A DNA stretch of 64,000 nt from Ruminococcus bovis (GCF_005601135.1 NZ_CP039381.1:555941-619940), one strand, 5' to 3'; counted from the first letter of the stretch, positions 18,548 through 28,313 are shown. The notes: a model not told the origin generated them from the letters alone. Numbers and translations are program-made.

Positions 18548-19315
18548 TTACTTACAAAGTGCAACATTATATTTCTTAGATAGCTTTTCAAGTGTGCCAT
18601 CCTTAGTTAAGTCCTTAATGTACTGATTGAACTTTTCTGTCATATCAGATTTCTTACGGAAACCAACACCGTATTCTTCCTTAGTTAGAGATAGGCTGTG
18701 ACCAAGTGTTTCATAGCTTGTACCCTTACCTGTCATAGCGTCAGCCATTGTGCTGTCAATAATACAAGCATCAACAGAACCTGACTTAACTTCTAGAAGT
18801 GTATCACTCTGTGCTGATACAGGAGTATACTTTAGGTTGTTATCCTTAGCAGCAGCTTCACCTGCAGAACCTGATTCAACTGCAAACTTTAGCTTTGAAA
18901 GTGACTTAACATCCTTGTACTTGTTAAGTTCATCCTTCTTCATAACAACAACCTGTTCATTCTTAGCATAAGCATCAGTAACACTTGTGTTCTTCTTAAC
19001 TTCATTTGTGATTGTCATACCGTTCCAAGCACAGTCAATTGACTTTGTGTTAAGTTCCATAAACTTGTTATCCCAGTCGATTTCAATAAACTTAACCTTA
19101 ACGCCCATTTTCTTACCGACAGCCTGAGCAAATTCTGTATCAAAACCTGTCCAGTTGCCCTTATCGTCTTTATAGTTCATTGGAGCATAGTCTGTAATAC
19201 CTACAACCAATTCACCCTTATCCTTGATGTATTCATAGTCAGAGCTTGAACTGCCACAAGCAGTAACAAGCACAGCCATAACTGCACATAATACTAATGC
19301 TAATACTTTTTTCAT
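18548..19315 (-). CDS. Amino-acid ABC transporter substrate-binding lipoprotein
   Basis: 255 residues. A signal peptide ends in a lipobox with the acylated cysteine at about C20 (AVLVTACGSS). The solute-binding family 3 fold follows: KGELVVGITDYAPMNYKD, WTGFDTEFAQAVGKKMGVKV, NGMTITNEVKK and the C-terminal YGVGFRKKSD. The substrate is probably a polar amino acid such as glutamine, arginine or cystine; the sequence does not settle which. First large gene of the operon; a 32-codon ORF precedes it by 22 nt. Confidence 0.95.
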   Translation of the reverse strand: MKKVLALVLCAVMAVLVTACGSSSSDYEYIKDKGELVVGITDYAPMNYKDDKGNWTGFDTEFAQAVGKKMGVKVKFIEIDWDNKFMELNTKSIDCAWNGMTITNEVKKNTSVTDAYAKNEQVVVMKKDELNKYKDVKSLSKLKFAVESGSAGEAAAKDNNLKYTPVSAQSDTLLEVKSGSVDACIIDSTMADAMTGKGTSYETLGHSLSLTKEEYGVGFRKKSDMTEKFNQYIKDLTKDGTLEKLSKKYNVALCK

Positions 19316-19337
19316 TGTTGTACCCTCTTTTACTTTT

Positions 19338-19436
19338 TTATTTTTTATTGTTGGAAACCATTTTCTTATATCTTCTATTATTAATTGCCAACAAAGTACC
19401 TAAGCCTAAAACTAAAAATGCAAATAACTTTTTCAT
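19338..19436 (-). CDS. Small single-pass membrane peptide (32 residues)
   Basis: A short ORF with a good ribosome site (AAAGGAAG, about 7 nt before ATG). It encodes MKK, a hydrophobic stretch LFAFLVLGLGTLLAI, then a basic tail NNRRYKKMVSNNKK. It lies between the importer promoter (19479-19507) and the binding-protein gene (start 22 nt after its stop), so it should be co-transcribed and translated. It could be a small regulator of the transporter or an independent membrane peptide. No family is recognised; the evidence is the ribosome site, the composition and the position. Confidence 0.55.
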   Translation of the reverse strand: MKKLFAFLVLGLGTLLAINNRRYKKMVSNNKK

Positions 19437-19478
19437 AATAATACTTCCTTTACAAATTCATTTCAAACTTACCTACCT

Positions 19479-19507
19479 ATTTTACTTTATTTCGCTAAAC
19501 TTGTAAA
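19479..19507 (-). promoter_or_regulatory. Promoter of the amino-acid importer operon
   Basis: On the minus strand TTTACA (19502-19507) and TAAAAT (19479-19484) are 17 nt apart, about 45 nt upstream of the small ORF. Confidence 0.7.
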
Positions 19508-19688
19508 GTGGTAATTTAGCAAAATTTAAAGAATTAGGTCACTTCTTTTTTACATCACATACAAAAATTACGGAAAATTCTTTCATTTTTATGATGTTGT
19601 TTTATTTGTAAAAGAATATTGTGCCTGTATACCCTATTGAATTAGTTTTTTTAATTCTTGTAAATAAAAACCGGTTTTATAAATTTGG

Positions 19689-20150
19689 GTTTTTCAATTT
19701 TGTCTGTTGGTAAAGTTGAGAATGATAAATTAGGGTTTGTGGGGATGTAGTATTGTAAAAAATGTAAACTATGTCATTGTATGAACTGTAAATTATGTGG
19801 TTACACAATTTATATTATAACGATATTTTGTAGTATAAGCAGTATCAATTTTTATATCATATTATGGCTCACAGTCGTAGGGGCGAACATCGTTCGCCCG
19901 TTAAAAAAGTGTGATACCTATGGGATTTTTGTCCTATGATGAAATTTAAAATTACAATTATTTACAAAGGACAAAATGCCAATATAGAGGCTAGTTTGTA
20001 ACGGGACATCAATGATGTCCCCTACAACTGTGAGACATAGTTTTTATATTATTTTAGGTGCATATTCTTACTATAAATTTTTCTTTATAGCCGATTGAAT
20101 TTAAAAGAAATTTTACTTTACACTCAATAAAAATTAAAAGACAAACCCAA
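19689..20150 (-). repeat. Long structured non-coding repeat, copy C (partial)
   Basis: Same orientation as copy B. The outer repeat (TTTTTCAATTTTGTCTGT) and inner GGGTTTGTGGGGATG are present at 19689-19747. Next come the GGGCGAACATCGTTCGCCC and GGGACATCAATGATGTCCC hairpins. The remaining hairpins of copies A and B are missing. A remnant of the other end (GACAAACCCAAATTTG) lies near 20131-20147. It appears to be an internally deleted or older copy. Confidence 0.85.
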
Positions 20151-20160
20151 ATTTGCAAAA

Positions 20161-20588
20161 CTAATTTATCGTAATACAGAAACAAAATTGAAAGCCCTAA
20201 TTCGCAGAGATAAATTATTATAACCCACAATTGAAATTGAAAAACTAAATTGTATTATTATTTATAACCCTTTACCATAAAATATAAAAACATATTATCG
20301 GTTTAGTTACATAGATAAAGATAAAGAGTTTATAATGCTAAATATGCATAACAATATAGCTAAAAGGGATAAATTGCATAGGGATACATATTGATAAAAC
20401 TGAGAAGATAATGGATAATAATATTTAGGAAACAGAATATTATAACTTAGCTAAATAACATAGTAATATAGCTTATAAGAAACAAATATAATAACACAAC
20501 TTAGAAAAATACAATTTAGCGAAAGAATAATATAGCAACACAGTAAAACATCTTGGCTACAAAAATAAAGAATAGAGATGATTAATTA
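20161..20588. other. AT-rich intergenic stretch with degenerate short repeats
   Basis: No gene seen. The stretch 20350-20560 repeatedly contains variants of AATATAGC or TTAGC spaced by A-rich sequence, like a degenerate tandem array. The promoter of the downstream gene could not be assigned with confidence. Confidence 0.4.
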
Positions 20589-21236
20589 ATGGGAAAAATC
20601 AAAAGGAAATACACATTAGGGGAAGAAATTTTTTCTTCTGTCAGCCATGGTGTGGGAGCTTGTTTGTCCATAGCAGGTACAGTTGTTTTGCTTGTATTTT
20701 CGGTTATATACGGAAATGCATTGGCAGTTGTCAGTTCGGCAATTTACGGTGCATCACTGATAATTCTTTACACAATGAGTACACTGTACCATTCATTTAC
20801 AAATGAAAAGGTAAAGCATTTTTTTCAGATAATGGACCACAACACAATATTTTTGCTTATAGCCGGTACATACACACCGATTACTCTGTATATTCTTGGT
20901 GGTGTTACAGGTTGGATACTGTTTTCTGTTGTGTGGGTTGCATCAATTATCGGCATAACACTAAATTCAATTAATATGGAAAAGGCAAAGATTCCTTCTC
21001 TTGTTTGTTACATTGCTACAGGTTGGGTTATTATCTTCGCCATAAAGCCACTGATTGCAAAAGTACCTTTCCTTTCTGCATTATTTCTTGTGCTTGGTGG
21101 TATAATTTATACTGTTGGTATTGTGTTTTATGTAATTAAAAAGGTGAAATACTTCCATCCCATATGGCATATTTTCACTATACTTGGCAGTGCATTTCAC
21201 TACTTCTCAATCTTAATAGCAATTATAAAAATGTAA
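20589..21236 (+). CDS. Hemolysin III / PAQR-type membrane protein (YqfA family)
   Basis: 215 residues with seven predicted membrane helices. Family motifs are present: EEIFSSVSHGVGACLS at the N-terminus, STLYHSF in helix 2-3, DHNTIFLLIAGTYTPI, and FHPIWHIFTILGSAFHYFSI near the end. The conserved Ser, Asp and His residues are metal ligands in PAQR proteins, which suggests a hydrolase-like membrane activity. Bacterial members are annotated as hemolysin III, but their true role is unclear. Single gene with its own terminator. Confidence 0.93.
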   Translation: MGKIKRKYTLGEEIFSSVSHGVGACLSIAGTVVLLVFSVIYGNALAVVSSAIYGASLIILYTMSTLYHSFTNEKVKHFFQIMDHNTIFLLIAGTYTPITLYILGGVTGWILFSVVWVASIIGITLNSINMEKAKIPSLVCYIATGWVIIFAIKPLIAKVPFLSALFLVLGGIIYTVGIVFYVIKKVKYFHPIWHIFTILGSAFHYFSILIAIIKM

Positions 21237-21253
21237 TATAAACGAAAAATTAA

Positions 21254-21284
21254 GGCTGATACTTTATTGTATCAGCCGTTTTTT
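21254..21284 (+). terminator. Terminator after the hemolysin III-type gene
   Basis: Stem GGCTGATAC/GTATCAGCC (21254-21262 with 21269-21277) followed by GTTTTTTG. Confidence 0.92.
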
Positions 21285-21285
21285 G

Positions 21286-21322
21286 TATAAGAAAAGCCAA
21301 GACTATTTAGTAGCCTTGGCTT
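21286..21322 (-). terminator. Terminator after metK
   Basis: Stem AAGCCAAG/CTTGGCTT (21294-21301 with 21315-21322), followed on the minus strand by TTCTTAT. It lies back to back with the terminator of the convergent gene. Confidence 0.8.
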
Positions 21323-21358
21323 AGGATTATAAAAATTTAAAAGTTATAAGTAATTTAA

Positions 21359-22540
21359 TTATGCTAATGCTTTCTTTAGTTCTTCTACCTTATCGGTATC
21401 TTCCCACTTAACATTAAGGTCTGTTCTGCCCATATGACCATAAGCAGCAGTAGGTAGGAACTTAGTATTACGAAGGTTAAGTTCTTCAATAATAGCAGCC
21501 GGACGGCAATCAAATACCTTCTTAACAGCATTTGCTATTTCACTATTACTATACTTACTTGTATCGAAAGTATCTACCATAATTGAAACAGGCTTTGCAA
21601 CACCGATTGCATAAGCAAGTTGTACTTCACATATGCTAGCAATACCTGAGGCAACGATGTTCTTAGCAATATATCTTGCATAGTAAGCAGCACTACGGTC
21701 AACCTTAGTTGGGTCTTTACCTGAGAATGCACCACCACCATGACGACCATAACCACCGTATGTGTCAACAATAATCTTTCTGCCTGTTAGACCTGAGTCA
21801 CCGGCAGGACCACCGATAACAAATCTGCCTGTTGGGTTTACAAGAATTCTTGTGTCATCTGTTAGTAGGTTTTCAGGGATAATTGGCTTGATAACATACT
21901 TGATTAAATCATTTCTAATCTGTTCAAGTGTAACATCTTCATCATGTTGAGTAGAGATAACAACTGTGTCAATGCTAACAACCTTGCCATCTTCATAAAG
22001 AGCAGTAACCTGAGTTTTGCCGTCAGGACGAAGATACTTTAGTGTACCGTTCTTTCTAACCTCAGTTAACTTCTTAGCCAGTTTGTGAGATAGTGAAATA
22101 GTTAGTGGCATTAGTTCTTCTGTTTCGTCACAAGCATAACCAAACATCATACCCTGGTCACCTGCACCAAACTGATTGTACTTGTCTTCTTCACCGTCTT
22201 TTAGTTCGTAACTTTCGTTAACACCCATTGCAATGTCAGGTGACTGTGTTGTAATCATATTGTTGATTTTGCAGTTATGACCGTTAAATAGAAGTTCATC
22301 TCTGTCATAACCGATTTCATTAATTACATTTCTTGTAACTGCTTCATAATCAACTTTAGCAGTTGTACTGATTTCGCCCATAATGTTTACGATACCGGCA
22401 ACTGCTGTTGTTTCACAAGCTACATGAGCCATATTGTCTTGTTCAAAAATTGCATCAAGAATTGCGTCACTAATCTGGTCACAAACTTTGTCAGGATGTC
22501 CTTCAGTAACTGATTCTGATGTAAATAAATACTTTCCCAT
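21359..22540 (-). CDS. metK: S-adenosylmethionine synthetase
   Basis: 393 residues, the normal family length. It makes SAM from methionine and ATP. Signatures: [20 protein letters not shown] at the N-terminus, [12 protein letters not shown] (about 119-130) and [19 protein letters not shown] (about 258-276). GGAG lies about 8 nt before the start. The gene is controlled by the SAM-I riboswitch immediately upstream, giving feedback by its own product. Confidence 0.98.
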   Translation of the reverse strand: MGKYLFTSESVTEGHPDKVCDQISDAILDAIFEQDNMAHVACETTAVAGIVNIMGEISTTAKVDYEAVTRNVINEIGYDRDELLFNGHNCKINNMITTQSPDIAMGVNESYELKDGEEDKYNQFGAGDQGMMFGYACDETEELMPLTISLSHKLAKKLTEVRKNGTLKYLRPDGKTQVTALYEDGKVVSIDTVVISTQHDEDVTLEQIRNDLIKYVIKPIIPENLLTDDTRILVNPTGRFVIGGPAGDSGLTGRKIIVDTYGGYGRHGGGAFSGKDPTKVDRSAAYYARYIAKNIVASGIASICEVQLAYAIGVAKPVSIMVDTFDTSKYSNSEIANAVKKVFDCRPAAIIEELNLRNTKFLPTAAYGHMGRTDLNVKWEDTDKVEELKKALA

Positions 22541-22572
22541 ATCTATACTCCTTTTCTTATATTTCTTACCAC

Positions 22573-22602
22573 AAAAAAAGCCACCGTGAAAGACGGTGGC
22601 TT
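22573..22602 (-). terminator. Riboswitch-controlled terminator upstream of metK
   Basis: Perfect 9-bp stem AGCCACCGT/ACGGTGGCT (22579-22587 with 22593-22601) followed on the minus strand by seven T. It is the expression platform of the SAM-I aptamer. Confidence 0.92.
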
Positions 22603-22607
22603 AATAC

Positions 22608-22698
22608 TCATCTTTCGGTTATACCGCAGGAATTAGCACCTTGCTTTTCGCAGGTTGCCGGACTTCATAGGGCCTGTCCCTCAGTCGCTCTTGATAAG
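22608..22698 (-). promoter_or_regulatory. SAM-I riboswitch (S-box) aptamer
   Basis: On the minus strand the S-box signatures occur in order: CTTATCAAGAGCGACTGAGG, GGGACAGGCCC, TGAAGTCCGGCAACCTGC, AAGGTGCTAATTCCTGC, and ACCGAAAGATGAG closing P1. Binding SAM should stabilise P1 and allow the downstream terminator to form, shutting metK off. The aptamer is complete. Confidence 0.97.
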
Positions 22699-22773
22699 AA
22701 AATATTTAATTTTTCTACCTTCATAGTGTAACACATAGTAAATATAATGTCAACTGTCGGAATAAATTGTCAG

Positions 22774-23835
22774 TTATTCTGCTGAAGAAGTGCTTTCAGA
22801 AGTAGGTTCTGTTGTGCTTTCTGCTACACTTTCTGTAGTATTTTCTTCAGTAGAGTTTTCTTCTGTGTTAATGGATGGGTTTGTGTTGTCATCATCCATT
22901 GTTTCAAAGTTACCACCGTAGTTGTTAACAATTTCAACAACCTTGTTGTATGTAGAAGCATTTGCATCATTGTTGATTAGAGATATTGTAGGGTCTGTTT
23001 CCTTTGACAATCTGTTATTTAATTCATCAACACTACTTAGCACTTCACCGTTATATGTTACTGTATCACCTGAAACAGTAATTGCAACAAGTGTTTCGTG
23101 GATTGAAGTGGAAGAAGTAGGTTCTGCACTGTCTGACATAGGTAGTAGGTTTTGAATATCTTCCTTAGTTGGAATGTGTCCAAAGTAAGCGTAAACACCA
23201 CCACATAAAGCACCTAGGATAATAATGATAACAACAAATGTTTTTAGTCCTGTATGCTTTTTCTTTTCGGAATGGCCTTTATTTTTGTCACTTTTCTTAG
23301 AAGATTTTTCAGCTTTTCTGTCACTTGATTTACTGTTATCTCTTCTGTTACTGCTGTGACTTTCGTGACTAATGTGACTATCGTGGCTACTGTGTCCTCT
23401 GTCCTTTTTCTTAGACTTTTTCTTTTTGTCCTTAGAACCTTTGGAACTTTTACTGCTTGAACTTCTGCTACCTGAACTGCCGGAACTTCTGTTACTTCTG
23501 CTTTCACCACTATCGTTAGTATCAGCAGAGTAACTGCCCTGTGGTTCTTTAGTTTCAGGTGTAACTTCTTCAGTTTCTATATTTTCAGCATATGTATTTC
23601 TTCTAGGGCTATTGCTCTTTAGTTCTCTTGAAGAACTGTTGTCAAATACATATTCATCTTCGTTATTATCAATAGGTTCATCACTAAAGAAGTCAATCTG
23701 TTGTTTTGCTTTTCTTTGTTCGGCTAAGATTTTGTCAACTTCATCATCAATGTTAGTCATATCAGTTTTGAAGTCATCAAAAGATGTTTCTTTGTTTTCA
23801 TCTTCAAAATAGCCGTGTGTACCTTTTTTTGCCAT
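22774..23835 (-). CDS. Membrane-anchored protein with long disordered Ser/Lys-rich cytosolic region
   Basis: About 353 residues. The first 200 are acidic, then very rich in Ser, Lys, His and Arg (for example SSGSSGSRSSSSKSSKGSK) and surely disordered. One membrane helix (about 207-227, FVVIIIILGALCGGVYAYF) follows. An external domain at about 250-320 has the beta-alpha pattern of ExbD/TolR periplasmic domains (ITVSGDTVTYNGEVL, SVDELNNRL, TISLINNDAN, NKVVEIVNNYGG). The tail is Thr/Glu/Ser-rich. The start at MAKKGTHG is supported by AAAGGAG. Role unknown; the ExbD-like reading is my inference. Confidence 0.78.
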   Translation of the reverse strand: MAKKGTHGYFEDENKETSFDDFKTDMTNIDDEVDKILAEQRKAKQQIDFFSDEPIDNNEDEYVFDNSSSRELKSNSPRRNTYAENIETEEVTPETKEPQGSYSADTNDSGESRSNRSSGSSGSRSSSSKSSKGSKDKKKKSKKKDRGHSSHDSHISHESHSSNRRDNSKSSDRKAEKSSKKSDKNKGHSEKKKHTGLKTFVVIIIILGALCGGVYAYFGHIPTKEDIQNLLPMSDSAEPTSSTSIHETLVAITVSGDTVTYNGEVLSSVDELNNRLSKETDPTISLINNDANASTYNKVVEIVNNYGGNFETMDDDNTNPSINTEENSTEENTTESVAESTTEPTSESTSSAE

Positions 23836-23855
23836 ACTATCAACTCCTTTAATCA

Positions 23856-23884
23856 AATATATCACATTTTTGTGATTACTTCAA
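23856..23884 (-). promoter_or_regulatory. Promoter of the 22774-23835 gene
   Basis: On the minus strand TTGAAG (23879-23884) and TATATT (23856-23861) are 17 nt apart. Confidence 0.65.
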
Positions 23885-23907
23885 CTGTTATTGTGTGTTC
23901 TTTTTTT

Positions 23908-23946
23908 GAAAAAATTAGGGAAGTTACATAGAAACTGTAACTTCCC
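23908..23946 (-). terminator. Terminator of the ABC exporter operon
   Basis: Stem GGGAAGTTAC/GTAACTTCCC (23918-23927 with 23937-23946), followed on the minus strand by TAATTTTTTC. Confidence 0.9.
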
Positions 23947-23968
23947 TTTGTGTTAAAGTGATAAATTT

Positions 23969-25831
23969 TTAAGATACTTTATCAAACTGACTGTTGTATA
24001 GGTCTGCATAATAACCACCCTTTGCAAGTAGTTCTTCATGAGTACCTTGTTCAACAATGTCCCCATCTTTCATAAATAGGATTAAGTCAGCATTCTTGAT
24101 TGTTGAAAGTCTGTGAGCAATAACAAAACTTGTTCTGCCTTCCATTAGGTTATCCATAGCCTTTTGGATAAATGCCTCTGTTCTTGTATCAACTGAAGAA
24201 GTAGCTTCATCAAGAATAAGAATCTTAGGGTCGGCAAGAATTGTTCTTGCAATAGTTAATAACTGCTTTTGACCTTGGCTAACATTAGATGCTTCTTCAT
24301 TTAGAACCATATTATAGCCATCAGGTAGGTGCTTAACAAAGTCATCAACATGAGCAGCCTTTGCAGCTTTTACAACATCTTCATCACTTGCATCCAACTT
24401 ACCGTAACGAATGTTCTCCATAATTGAACCTTTAAATAGCCATGTATCTTGAAGAACCATACCGTAAAGTTCTCTTAGTTCTCTTCTGTCAAAGTCATTA
24501 ATGTTGTGTTCATCAACTAAGATGCTACCACCGTTTAGGTCATAGAATCTCATCAGTAGCTTAACCATTGTTGTTTTACCTGCACCTGTAGGGCCAACAA
24601 TAGCAATCTTCTGACCTTGCTTAACTTTAGCTGAGAAGTCGTGAATAATAATTTTGTCCTCGTTGTAACCGAATTTTACATGGTCGAATGTTACATTACC
24701 TGTGATTTCATCAACAGTAACATTTTCACCGTTAGGCTTTTTGCAATGGTTTTCAGCCTCTTGTGACTCTTCCTTTTCACCGATAAATTCAAAAATTCTT
24801 TCAGCTGATGCAGTCATTTGCTGAATCATATTACTTACTTGAGCAAGTTGCTGAATAGGCATTGTAAACTGTCTTACATACTGAATAAATGACTGAATGT
24901 CACCAACTGTAATTGTACCTTGAATAGCTAGGTAGCCACCAAGCACTGCAATTGCACCGTAAGCTAAGTTACCGATTACCTGCATAATAGGACCTGCTAA
25001 ACCTGAGAAGAACTGGCTCTTCCATGCTGATTTATAAAGCATATTGTTGGACTTTTCAAATTCTTCAACATTTCTGTCAACTGTGTTAAAAGCCTGAACA
25101 ATGTTAACACCACTGATTGTTTCTTCAACTTGACCGTTAACATGACCTAGGTAATCTTGCTGATTTCTAAAGTGTTTCTGAGAAATCTTGAAAATAAGTG
25201 AAATAAAGATTAGTGCAACCGGTAGAATAACTAAGGCAATAAGTGTCATCATCCAGTTAATACTAAACATCATATATAGCACACCGATAATTGTTGAAAT
25301 TGATGTTACTGCCTGAGTTGCAACCTGGTTTAAACTTGTGCAAAGAGTATCAACATCATTTGTGATGATAGATAGTGTTTCACCTGTTTGGTGTCTGTCA
25401 AAGTAGTTCATAGGAAGAAGATTGATTTTGTATGAAATATCTCTTCTTAATCTATAACCAACCTTCTGAGTTACTGTACTCATTAGGAAGTTCTGAACAA
25501 AACCACAAACTGAACTTGTAATATAGATACAAAGCAGTCCGATTAAGATACCGGCAATTTTACCGAAATCAATACCTGAACCACCGGAATACTTACTCAT
25601 AATTCCGTTGAAAAGTTCTGTTGTTGCATTACCTAAAATCTTAGGTCCTATAACATTGAAAACTGTACTTGCAATGGCGAAAATTACAACAATGAGTATG
25701 GCAAACTTGTAGTTGCCGATATATTTAAAAAGGCTTTTGATAGAACCCTTAAAGTCTTTTGCTTTAGCTGTTCCCATCATTCTTCCTTGTGGACCTCTAC
25801 CACCTCTAGGTCCTCCCATAGGCATAGGCAT
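23969..25831 (-). CDS. ABC exporter, canonical half of a heterodimer (MdlB/BmrA-like)
   Basis: 620 residues: a Gly/Arg/Pro-rich N-terminus (MPMPMGGPRGGRGPQGR), six membrane helices (about 35-330) and an ATPase domain (about 375-610). Walker A GPTGAGKTT, Walker B ILILDEATSSVD and H-loop VIAHRLST are canonical. The signature is VSQGQKQ instead of LSGGQ. Since the partner has the degenerate Walker B and switch residues, the pair forms one active and one inactive ATP site, as in TM287/288-type exporters. The ATG overlaps the stop of the partner gene by one base. Substrate probably a drug or lipid. Confidence 0.95.
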   Translation of the reverse strand: MPMPMGGPRGGRGPQGRMMGTAKAKDFKGSIKSLFKYIGNYKFAILIVVIFAIASTVFNVIGPKILGNATTELFNGIMSKYSGGSGIDFGKIAGILIGLLCIYITSSVCGFVQNFLMSTVTQKVGYRLRRDISYKINLLPMNYFDRHQTGETLSIITNDVDTLCTSLNQVATQAVTSISTIIGVLYMMFSINWMMTLIALVILPVALIFISLIFKISQKHFRNQQDYLGHVNGQVEETISGVNIVQAFNTVDRNVEEFEKSNNMLYKSAWKSQFFSGLAGPIMQVIGNLAYGAIAVLGGYLAIQGTITVGDIQSFIQYVRQFTMPIQQLAQVSNMIQQMTASAERIFEFIGEKEESQEAENHCKKPNGENVTVDEITGNVTFDHVKFGYNEDKIIIHDFSAKVKQGQKIAIVGPTGAGKTTMVKLLMRFYDLNGGSILVDEHNINDFDRRELRELYGMVLQDTWLFKGSIMENIRYGKLDASDEDVVKAAKAAHVDDFVKHLPDGYNMVLNEEASNVSQGQKQLLTIARTILADPKILILDEATSSVDTRTEAFIQKAMDNLMEGRTSFVIAHRLSTIKNADLILFMKDGDIVEQGTHEELLAKGGYYADLYNSQFDKVS

Positions 25832-28125
25832 TACTGTAATTCCTCCTTTGACAACTGACTTTCTGCAATGTCACGATAAACCTGACAGTTTTTCAGTAGT
25901 TCTTTGTGTGTACCCTTACCAACGATTTTACCGTTGTCAAGTACAAGTATCTGTTCAGCATTTAGAACTGTGCTGATTCTTTGAGCAACAATAAGGATTG
26001 TGCTATTCTTAATATTTTCGCTAAGTGCCTTTCTTACTGCAACATCAGTCTTAAAGTCCAGTGCTGAGAAACTGTCGTCAAAGATTAGCACTTCAGGTTC
26101 ATTTGCAATAGCTCTTGCAATTGATAGTCTCTGTCTTTGACCACCGGAAACATTAGTACCACCTTGGCTAATGTGTGTTTCATATTTCTTAGGCTTTTCA
26201 TTGATAAATTCTGTTGCGTGAGCAATCTCTGCTGCTTTTTCAATTTTTTCCATTGGTAGGTCTTCATTTGCAAAAGCAATGTTGGACTTAATAGTACCTG
26301 AGAATAACATACCTTTCTGTGGTACATAACCGATTTTATCTCTTAAATCAGTTAATTTAACATCCTTAATATCTTGACCGTCAACTGTAACAGAACCCTT
26401 AGTTGTATCGTAAAATCTTGGGATAAGGTTGATAAGTGTACTCTTACCACTACCTGTTGAACCGATAATAGCAGTAGTTTCCCCAGGCTTTGCAGTAAAG
26501 CTAATATCCTTTAGTACAGGTTCTTCTGCTCCCGGATAAGTAAAAGTTACATCCTTAAATTCAACAACACCCTTTTGCTTTTCTTCAAACTGCTTAGGGT
26601 TTTCAGGGTTGTGGATTGTAATTTCTGTATCGTAAATTTCACCAAGTCTTTTTGCTGAAACAAATGCTCTCGGAATCATAATACTTGCCATACAAATCAT
26701 TAGGAATGACATAATAATCTGCATTGTATATTGGATATATGCCATAATGTCACCAACCTGCATATTACCTGCATTAGTTTCATTAGCACCAACCCAAACA
26801 ATAAGTACTGTTGTACCGTTCATAATGAACATCATAGCCGGCATCATAATTGCCATAACTCTGTTGACAAATAGGTTAGTCTTTGTAAGAGTTTTGTTTG
26901 CATCATCAAATCTTTCATTTTCGTGGTCTTCACGGCTAAATGCTCTGATAACAGGTAGACCTGTAAGAATTTCTCTTGATACTAGGTTTACCTTATCAAC
27001 CAACTTTTGAAGTGCAGTAAACTTTGGCATTGCTATTGTCATTAGTGTTGCAACAAGTACAAGGATAACACCAACTGCTAATGCAATAACCCATACCATA
27101 CCGGAACTCATATTAGTTACCTTTAGTAATGCACCGATACCTAAGATTGGAGCATAGATAATCATTCTTAGCATCATTACAATAACCATCTGGATTTGCT
27201 GAATATCATTTGTACATCTTGTAATTAGGGATGCATTACTAAATTTGTTTGATTCACTTGCTGAGAAGTTGATAATTTGGTTATATGCATGACTTCTAAT
27301 ATCCTTAGAAAATCTAGCACCGATAATTGATGCAAGTAGAGAAACAGCAATCATACATACAAAGATTACACCGGCATAACCAAGCATTAATGTACCTGCT
27401 TTAAATAGGTAATTCATTCTTACTTGGTCGGTATCAACACCGGCAGACTTCATAAGACTTTCTGTATATGGTGTTACAACCTGTGTGATTGTGTCTTCCC
27501 CAAGTTTGTCAAATGCCTTTAGCTTGTCGTTCATTACATCGGTAATTTGACTCATAGTGTTTTCGCTGAATAAAGGCAAAATCTCAAACATATCAACTGA
27601 GTCACCCTTTTGGGACTTCTTGTTGATTTCCATAAACTTCATTTGGTTTTCAGGTGTCATTTCTTTAACACCCTTTTCCATAATCTTTTGGAAGTCCTTG
27701 TTGTCAATCTTGCCACTTACTGAGTCGGAAGAAAGTTCGCCTTTCTCACCTTTTTCTAACATATAAGTGATAAGCATAGGCTTTGTTAGCTTATCGGCAA
27801 GTTTATCGGCGTTTTCATCGCTGATATTTTCCTTTAATGTAAGAATATCTTTGTTTTTGTACTTCTCACTTTTATACTGAGAATTTACAAAGTCTTTGTC
27901 ATTTTTTTCCATAAAAAGCTCTATTTTATCCATTTCGCTTTTTGGAGCTTTATCCGGTGTAACAGTTTCAATACCGGACTGCTGAATACCAACATTGACA
28001 ATATTACTCATATATGTTGGCAATGATAAGTCACAATAAGCCTGAATTACTAGCAAAATTACAACGAAAATAATAGGAATGATTGCAGGTTTAAAGTGCT
28101 TTAGTAACTTCTTCAATATATTCAC
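25831..28125 (-). CDS. ABC exporter, degenerate-site half of a heterodimer (MdlA/BmrC-like)
   Basis: 764 residues, longer than the usual 580 because of an insertion of about 185 residues between helices 1 and 2 (about 50-235). It is charged and helical in character and should lie outside the cell. The ATPase domain has Walker A GSTGSGKST and an intact signature VSGGQRQ. The catalytic Glu after Walker B is Asp (LIFDDSFSALD) and the switch His is Gln (IVAQRIST). These are the hallmarks of the degenerate subunit in heterodimeric exporters. The first gene of a two-gene operon. Confidence 0.95.
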   Translation of the reverse strand: MNILKKLLKHFKPAIIPIIFVVILLVIQAYCDLSLPTYMSNIVNVGIQQSGIETVTPDKAPKSEMDKIELFMEKNDKDFVNSQYKSEKYKNKDILTLKENISDENADKLADKLTKPMLITYMLEKGEKGELSSDSVSGKIDNKDFQKIMEKGVKEMTPENQMKFMEINKKSQKGDSVDMFEILPLFSENTMSQITDVMNDKLKAFDKLGEDTITQVVTPYTESLMKSAGVDTDQVRMNYLFKAGTLMLGYAGVIFVCMIAVSLLASIIGARFSKDIRSHAYNQIINFSASESNKFSNASLITRCTNDIQQIQMVIVMMLRMIIYAPILGIGALLKVTNMSSGMVWVIALAVGVILVLVATLMTIAMPKFTALQKLVDKVNLVSREILTGLPVIRAFSREDHENERFDDANKTLTKTNLFVNRVMAIMMPAMMFIMNGTTVLIVWVGANETNAGNMQVGDIMAYIQYTMQIIMSFLMICMASIMIPRAFVSAKRLGEIYDTEITIHNPENPKQFEEKQKGVVEFKDVTFTYPGAEEPVLKDISFTAKPGETTAIIGSTGSGKSTLINLIPRFYDTTKGSVTVDGQDIKDVKLTDLRDKIGYVPQKGMLFSGTIKSNIAFANEDLPMEKIEKAAEIAHATEFINEKPKKYETHISQGGTNVSGGQRQRLSIARAIANEPEVLIFDDSFSALDFKTDVAVRKALSENIKNSTILIVAQRISTVLNAEQILVLDNGKIVGKGTHKELLKNCQVYRDIAESQLSKEELQ

Positions 28126-28148
28126 CTCTTATTTAGTTCAGTATATAG

Positions 28149-28177
28149 ATTTTAACACTATTTAAGGATATGTACAA
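28149..28177 (-). promoter_or_regulatory. Promoter of the ABC exporter operon
   Basis: On the minus strand TTGTAC (28172-28177) and TAAAAT (28149-28154) are 17 nt apart. GAGGTGA precedes the start codon. Confidence 0.65.
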
Positions 28178-28313
28178 TGTATATTTTAAATTCAATGTTC
28201 ATTATTTTGCACAAGAAATAAACCGTTTAGTTGTACATAATGCCGAAAATAATAATCATTTCTGTTTTATTGATATTTATTTTAAGTTATGGCTATTCTT
28301 AACAATTATTTTA

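Noticed and set aside
20350..20588. Possible small gene in the AT-rich stretch
   Set aside because: Only short frames without ribosome sites; the sequence looks like degenerate repeats.
23244..23510. An 88-codon minus-strand ORF
   Set aside because: It is a shifted frame within the Ser/Lys-rich part of the 22774-23835 gene.
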